The notes beneath the pieces were generated by a model that searched no databases, had not been told where the DNA came from, and worked only from the letters and a program-made list of their open reading frames with translations. DNA of 64,000 bases from Methyloversatilis thermotolerans. GTDB taxonomy: Bacteria > Pseudomonadota > Gammaproteobacteria > Burkholderiales > Rhodocyclaceae. Shown in pieces: positions 63,443 through 64,000 of this stretch (position 1 is the first letter of the stretch; each line of letters begins with the position of its first letter). The DNA is taken from positions 1,491,215 to 1,555,214 of the forward strand of contig NZ_KB889967.1 in the NCBI RefSeq assembly GCF_000372885.1, given 5' to 3'. The position numbers and the translations under genes were made by a program.

Positions 63443-64000
63443 ATGTCCTTCCCGGCACCGGAAATTTTCAAGGCGTATGACATCCGCGGCATCGTCGACA
63501 GGACGCTGACTGCCGACGCTGTGCGCGCCATCGGCCACGCACTCGGCTCGGAAGCGGTGAAGCGCGGTCAGCGCACGATAGCCGTCGGTCGCGACGGCCG
63601 CCTGTCCGGCCCGGAACTGGCCGGTGCGCTCGCACAGGGCATCAATGCCGCCGGCGTGGACGTGCTGGACATCGGCTGCGTGCCGACACCGCTGTCCTAC
63701 TTCGCCGCCTTCGATCTCGGCACCGACAGCGCGGTCAGCGTCACCGGCAGCCACAATCCGCCCGACTACAACGGCCTCAAGATGGTGCTGGGCGGCCAGA
63801 CGCTGTTCGGCGACCTCATCCAGGACCTGCGCCGCCGCATCATCGACAAGGACCTGGCGCACGGTCAGGGCACCACCCGCCAGGCCGACGTACGCGATGC
63901 CTACATCACCCGCGTCACCGGCGACGTGAAGCTCAAGCGCCGCATGAAGGTGGTGATCGACTGCGGCAATGGCGTGGCGGGCGACATCGCGCCGCGCCTG
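63443..64000 (+). CDS. Phosphomannomutase/phosphoglucomutase (partial, cut by window end)
   Basis: The first 186 codons of an alpha-D-phosphohexomutase of the AlgC/ManB type, which interconverts hexose 1- and 6-phosphates for exopolysaccharide and LPS sugars. It has the N-terminal FKAYDIRGIVD, the RDGRLSG loop and the phospho-Ser active site TGSHNPPDYNG. AGAGGAAAAG lies 4-13 nt before ATG 63443. The frame is open to the window edge, so the gene is incomplete here only because of the cut. Confidence 0.93.
   Translation, partial: MSFPAPEIFKAYDIRGIVDRTLTADAVRAIGHALGSEAVKRGQRTIAVGRDGRLSGPELAGALAQGINAAGVDVLDIGCVPTPLSYFAAFDLGTDSAVSVTGSHNPPDYNGLKMVLGGQTLFGDLIQDLRRRIIDKDLAHGQGTTRQADVRDAYITRVTGDVKLKRRMKVVIDCGNGVAGDIAPRL

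Overview
This 64-kb window is high-GC chromosomal DNA, most likely from a betaproteobacterium. The linkages petA-petB-petC-sspA-sspB, ffs-dnaX-ybaB-recR and accA-tilS, plus lysC next to tRNA-Ser and tRNA-Arg, are typical of that class. PQQ alcohol dehydrogenases, a TRAP dicarboxylate transporter and LapD/LapG suggest a Rhodocyclales-like organism (Methyloversatilis or Azoarcus type). The genus is inference only.

Layout. 0.5-2.1 kb: terminator, tRNA-Arg, tRNA-Ser and lysC on the minus strand. 2.6-13.4 kb: an accessory block with a small HTH protein, a 1677-residue alpha-2-macroglobulin with a CAEQ thioester site, an unrecognised 306-residue protein, a FeeM-like acyltransferase, the LapD/LapG adhesin-release pair and a CPBP membrane protease. 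13.5-24.3 kb: housekeeping genes (tilS, accA, sspBA, cytochrome bc1, a class III CoA-transferase, recR, ybaB, dnaX, SRP RNA). 24.5-35.5 kb: a periplasmic alcohol-oxidation cluster with a PedF cytochrome, a XoxJ-like binding protein, an AcoR-type sigma-54 activator, a quinoprotein dehydrogenase with the lanthanide-type DYD motif, a quinoprotein-relay metallohydrolase, a SoxYZ-like carrier, a second quinoprotein dehydrogenase with the calcium-type DFS motif, an exported pentapeptide-repeat protein and another cytochrome c. I find sigma-54 -24/-12 matches in front of the main transcription units, several with TGTYC/GAACA dyads upstream. This suggests one regulon under the AcoR-type protein.

35.5-40 kb: a sensorless MCP and a dctPQM TRAP transporter. 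40-55.4 kb: a long minus-strand chemosensory operon (MCP-like, cheY, STAS, cheA, three MCPs, two cheW, cheR, cheD, cheB, then a REC-EAL phosphodiesterase). It contains a duplicated cheW-mcp unit, near-identical MCP signalling domains and three tandem 270-bp HAMP-like modules. 55.7-58.2 kb: a PAS histidine kinase and FixJ-type regulator. 58.2-59.0 kb: seven exact 121-bp units built of Pseudomonas-REP-like hairpins, filling a convergent intergenic gap. 59.0-63.3 kb: acyl-CoA dehydrogenase, etfA and etfB, with a divergent TetR gene and a perfect 16-bp palindrome between. 63.4 kb to the end: a phosphohexomutase cut by the window edge.

The main functional theme is periplasmic alcohol oxidation (PQQ enzymes passing electrons to cytochromes c), organic-acid uptake, chemotaxis and c-di-GMP control of surface attachment. 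The strongest candidates for something undescribed are the sigma-54 lanthanide/calcium dehydrogenase regulon with its exported pentapeptide protein, the REP array outside Pseudomonas, and the chemosensory operon that ends in a c-di-GMP phosphodiesterase.
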